The translations under genes were made by a program, and so were the position numbers. From positions 1 to 64,000 of the forward strand of contig CAKPBC010000005.1 in NCBI GenBank assembly GCA_934140155.1: 64,000 nucleotides of DNA. Reading direction: 5' to 3'. This stretch comes from an uncultured Bacilli bacterium. Lineage in GTDB: Bacteria > Bacillota_I > Bacilli_A > RFN20 > CAG-826. The notes under the pieces are model-generated. The model was not told the origin of the DNA and did no database searches. It was given only the letters and a program-made list of their open reading frames with translations. Shown piece after piece: positions 62,121 through 64,000 of this stretch. Within the stretch, counting starts at the first letter, position 1. The number at the start of each line of letters is the position of its first letter.

Positions 62121-63002
62121 ATGAAAACAAAGACATTATTATTATTTATACCTTTATTATTATGTGGTTGTGATAATGTTATAAAGCCTATTGAATCAAC
62201 TAGTACAAAGCCGAGTAATTCAACTAGTACAAGCAATTCTACAAGTCAAGAATTAAGCAAAGCTAAACAACTAGAAAACTTATATAATACTTTAGTAAAT
62301 GCAGATGGCCAAGTTAATTCTGTAAACTCAGATACAACAAGCACTGTCTATTATTTGACCGAAGGCGAGCCGCTTACTATGCCAACAAAAGATAACTCCA
62401 CACTAGAAAGATTTCTTAGTAATGATGGTCAAATTGTAATTCAAAAAGGTTTTCAAAGTGTATCACAAAATTCAGCTGGGAATTTTACTAATTTCTTCCA
62501 ATACGAAAAACAAACATTTTATGATGATAACAAGTTTTACCGAATCGCTGATTTTGGTGATAGTGGAAGTTATGAGGAAATTCAGTTTTCTAAAGACACT
62601 ATTGATATAAACTTGAATATTACTTTTTCTGGTACTGAAAGAAATAATATTCAAGCAATGATTCAAGCAATTGATGTTGCGGGATTTGATGTTGAATTTA
62701 GTGGTATTAATGATTATACCGCTAACGGTGAATGGACATACTCTTATACATACCTAGTTTATGAATCTAGCACTAGTAAAGCCAAACACCAAGAATACAT
62801 TTATCAAAACACATTAACTATGGTAAATGGAATAATTAGTAAAGTAGTTCAACATTCTGAGCAAAACATATATTCTGGTGGATATAAAGGAAATTGGAGA
62901 ATAACTGATTCAACATTCACTTTTAATCAAGGAAATTATAAAGAATTTACTGGAACTAGATTCAACCCAAGTGATTATGTAAAATACAAAGATGCAAAAT
63001 AA
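62121..63002 (+). CDS. Lipoprotein with Ser/Thr linker, function unknown
   Basis: 293 aa from ATG 62121 (AAGGTGAT at 62109-62116). The lipobox is LLLCGC, followed by a STSTKPSNSTSTSNSTS linker. The remaining 250 residues are beta-rich with a helical centre (GTERNNIQAMIQAIDVAGFD). No family is recognised. It lies 17 bases after the previous lipoprotein gene and is probably co-transcribed with it. Confidence 0.65.
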   Translation: MKTKTLLLFIPLLLCGCDNVIKPIESTSTKPSNSTSTSNSTSQELSKAKQLENLYNTLVNADGQVNSVNSDTTSTVYYLTEGEPLTMPTKDNSTLERFLSNDGQIVIQKGFQSVSQNSAGNFTNFFQYEKQTFYDDNKFYRIADFGDSGSYEEIQFSKDTIDINLNITFSGTERNNIQAMIQAIDVAGFDVEFSGINDYTANGEWTYSYTYLVYESSTSKAKHQEYIYQNTLTMVNGIISKVVQHSEQNIYSGGYKGNWRITDSTFTFNQGNYKEFTGTRFNPSDYVKYKDAK

Positions 63003-63012
63003 CACAATTACT

Positions 63013-63046
63013 AACTCAGCAGTTTTCATAATTGCTGAGTTTTTTG
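63013..63046 (+). terminator. Terminator after the lipoprotein pair
   Basis: AACTCAGCA (63013-63021) pairs with TGCTGAGTT (63033-63041), followed by six T. Confidence 0.8.
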
Positions 63047-63089
63047 TTCTAAAATCGCCTTTTTTACATAAAATATATTATATTTTATT

Positions 63090-63106
63090 ATGAAACCGGT
63101 TTTCAT
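63090..63106 (+). promoter_or_regulatory. LacI-family-type operator candidate
   Basis: ATGAAACC-GGTTTTCAT is a near-perfect palindrome centred on CCGG, with one base of asymmetry. ACCGGT-centred palindromes are typical of LacI/GalR-family sites. It lies 25 bases upstream of the -35 box of the last lipoprotein gene. Confidence 0.4.
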
Positions 63107-63130
63107 AACATGTTTTTTTTTACAATTTTA

Positions 63131-63159
63131 TTGACATGTATTTTCATTAGTGCTATTAT
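63131..63159 (+). promoter_or_regulatory. Strong SigA promoter of the last lipoprotein gene
   Basis: A consensus TTGACA (63131-63136), a 17-base spacer and TATTAT (63154-63159). The predicted start is near 63166. The leader contains a TAGAAC/GTTCTA hairpin (63179-63198) before the GAAAGGA ribosome binding site. Confidence 0.75.
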
Positions 63160-63216
63160 TTAGCCACAAAAAAGTTACTAGAACGATTGACTGTTCTAAA
63201 GAAAGGAATAATTTTT

Positions 63217-64000
63217 ATGAAAAAAAGTAATCTACTTTTTGTATTAAGTGCTTTTGTGCTAATCGGTGGAATTGCTGGTTGTTCAACTAATGAACCTAGT
63301 AAATCTACAAGCACATCAACAAGCACTGTAGCAACTAAACACGCGGTAGTAATTCCAACTTCTGTCGCTGGTGCTTATGTTACTGCTTCTCGTAGTGAAG
63401 CTATTGCTGGTGATAGTGTTGAACTCACTGTTGCTTTAACTGATCCTACAAATTATGAATTAAAATCTGTAAAAGTTGGAGAACAAGTATTAGAAGGAAC
63501 CGCTGACGCTAATAATGCAAATGTCTTCCATTATTCATTTGTTATGGGAGATGCTGATGCTAATGTTTCAGTTGTTACTGAAAAAATCGTTGTACCAGTA
63601 GTTGAAAAACACGCAGTAGTTGTTCCAGATTCTGTTGCTGGTGCTTATGTCACTGCCTCTCGTAGTGAAGCAGCAGAAGGCGATAAAGTTGATATCACAG
63701 TTGCCTTAACAGATCCTACAAATTATGAATTAAAATCTGTAAAAGTTGGCGACAAAGTATTAGATGGAAAGGTTGACGCTAATAACAAATATGTCTTCCA
63801 TTATTCAGTAGTTATGGGAAAAGCTGATGTAAATGTTGCAGTCGTCACTGAACAAATCGTTGCTCCTACTAAAGATCACACAATCGCATTTGAAGGTAAA
63901 GATTTAGCATTTGCTCTTGAAATGCCTCAAGATGCTAATGTTGGTGAACATGTTTCATTCAAAGTTGCTGCTAGATCTGGTTATGAAATTACAAGTGTTA
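63217..64000 (+). CDS. Repeat-containing lipoprotein, cut by the window end
   Basis: The reading frame is open from ATG 63217 (GAAAGGA at 63201-63207) to the last base, giving at least 261 residues. The signal peptide has the lipobox GIAGC, then a short Ser/Thr linker. Two tandem repeats of 90 residues follow, each starting near KHAVV and containing AGAYVTASRSEA, VALTDPTNYELKSVKVG and VFHYSxVMG. A third, diverged unit begins KDHTIAFEG. These resemble small Ig-like or bacterial-repeat surface modules. It is probably strongly expressed, given its promoter. The function is unknown. Confidence 0.8.
   Translation, partial: MKKSNLLFVLSAFVLIGGIAGCSTNEPSKSTSTSTSTVATKHAVVIPTSVAGAYVTASRSEAIAGDSVELTVALTDPTNYELKSVKVGEQVLEGTADANNANVFHYSFVMGDADANVSVVTEKIVVPVVEKHAVVVPDSVAGAYVTASRSEAAEGDKVDITVALTDPTNYELKSVKVGDKVLDGKVDANNKYVFHYSVVMGKADVNVAVVTEQIVAPTKDHTIAFEGKDLAFALEMPQDANVGEHVSFKVAARSGYEITSV
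63337..63876 (+). repeat. 270-bp tandem repeat in the last lipoprotein gene
   Basis: Units 63337-63606 and 63607-63876 are highly similar in DNA, encode 90-residue modules, and keep the reading frame. Confidence 0.8.

Overview
This 64 kb window comes from a low-GC, Gram-positive-type bacterial chromosome. It uses the standard bacterial code: UGA acts as a stop, for example at 58920-58922. Ribosome binding sites are AGGAGG or GGTGAT. A sigma-F sporulation operon sits beside lipoprotein signal peptides, BspA-type LRR proteins and Ser/Thr/Asn-rich lipoprotein linkers. This gene mix and the AT-rich codon use suggest an uncultured or little-studied gut member of Bacilli (Erysipelotrichia / RF39 / former Tenericutes-like). 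That placement is inference. No rRNA, tRNA or CRISPR array was seen.

Layout: (a) 0.1-1.5 kb, a DUF3990/XRE toxin-antitoxin-like pair behind an unusual leader. (b) 1.5-4.4 kb, housekeeping (mnmA, dtd, rarA). (c) 4.4-15.6 kb, accessory: a polymorphic-toxin locus on the minus strand. In transcription order it has a small HTH protein, a holin-like membrane protein overlapping by one base a 2169-aa Rhs/YD-repeat protein, its candidate immunity gene, then an orphan Rhs-tip cassette with a different C-terminal domain and two candidate immunity genes, then a decayed scrap of a third Rhs copy. (d) 15.6-21.6 kb, the sporulation block dacF, spoIIAA-spoIIAB-sigF, spoVAC-AD-AE-AF, with a Spo0A box in front of spoIIAA. 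(e) 21.7-40.4 kb, metabolism and core functions: esterase, heterodimeric ABC exporter, folD, rRNA methyltransferase, plsC-like acyltransferase, pullulanase, FtsK/SpoIIIE, a catalytically degenerate RNase J, a three-gene glycerol-3-phosphate dehydrogenase-like operon, dapA. (f) 40.5-47.2 kb, surface proteins: HdeD-like protein, LRR_5 proteins, a 915-aa modular lipoprotein and an overlooked 47-codon small gene. (g) 47.4-60 kb, core functions: pnp, mreB, amidohydrolase, fsa, ppa, TGS-uridine kinase fusion, GT-C glycosyltransferase, cysK. (h) 60-64 kb, a run of lipoproteins, the last cut by the window end.

How the genes work together: spoIIAA/AB/SigF form the partner-switching control of forespore transcription. 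SigF or SigG would then drive the spoVA genes, whose channel moves dipicolinate. DapA at 40 kb makes the dipicolinate precursor. The Rhs block looks like a cassette-swapping contact or secreted toxin: an almost identical 425-bp core lies immediately upstream of two unrelated C-terminal domains, each followed by its own candidate immunity gene. The best candidates for new biology are the holin-like/Rhs coupling, the Shine-Dalgarno-masking hairpin in front of the orphan toxin cassette, the pseudoknot-like leader of the DUF3990 module, and the small gene with an attenuator-like leader at 47.1-47.4 kb.
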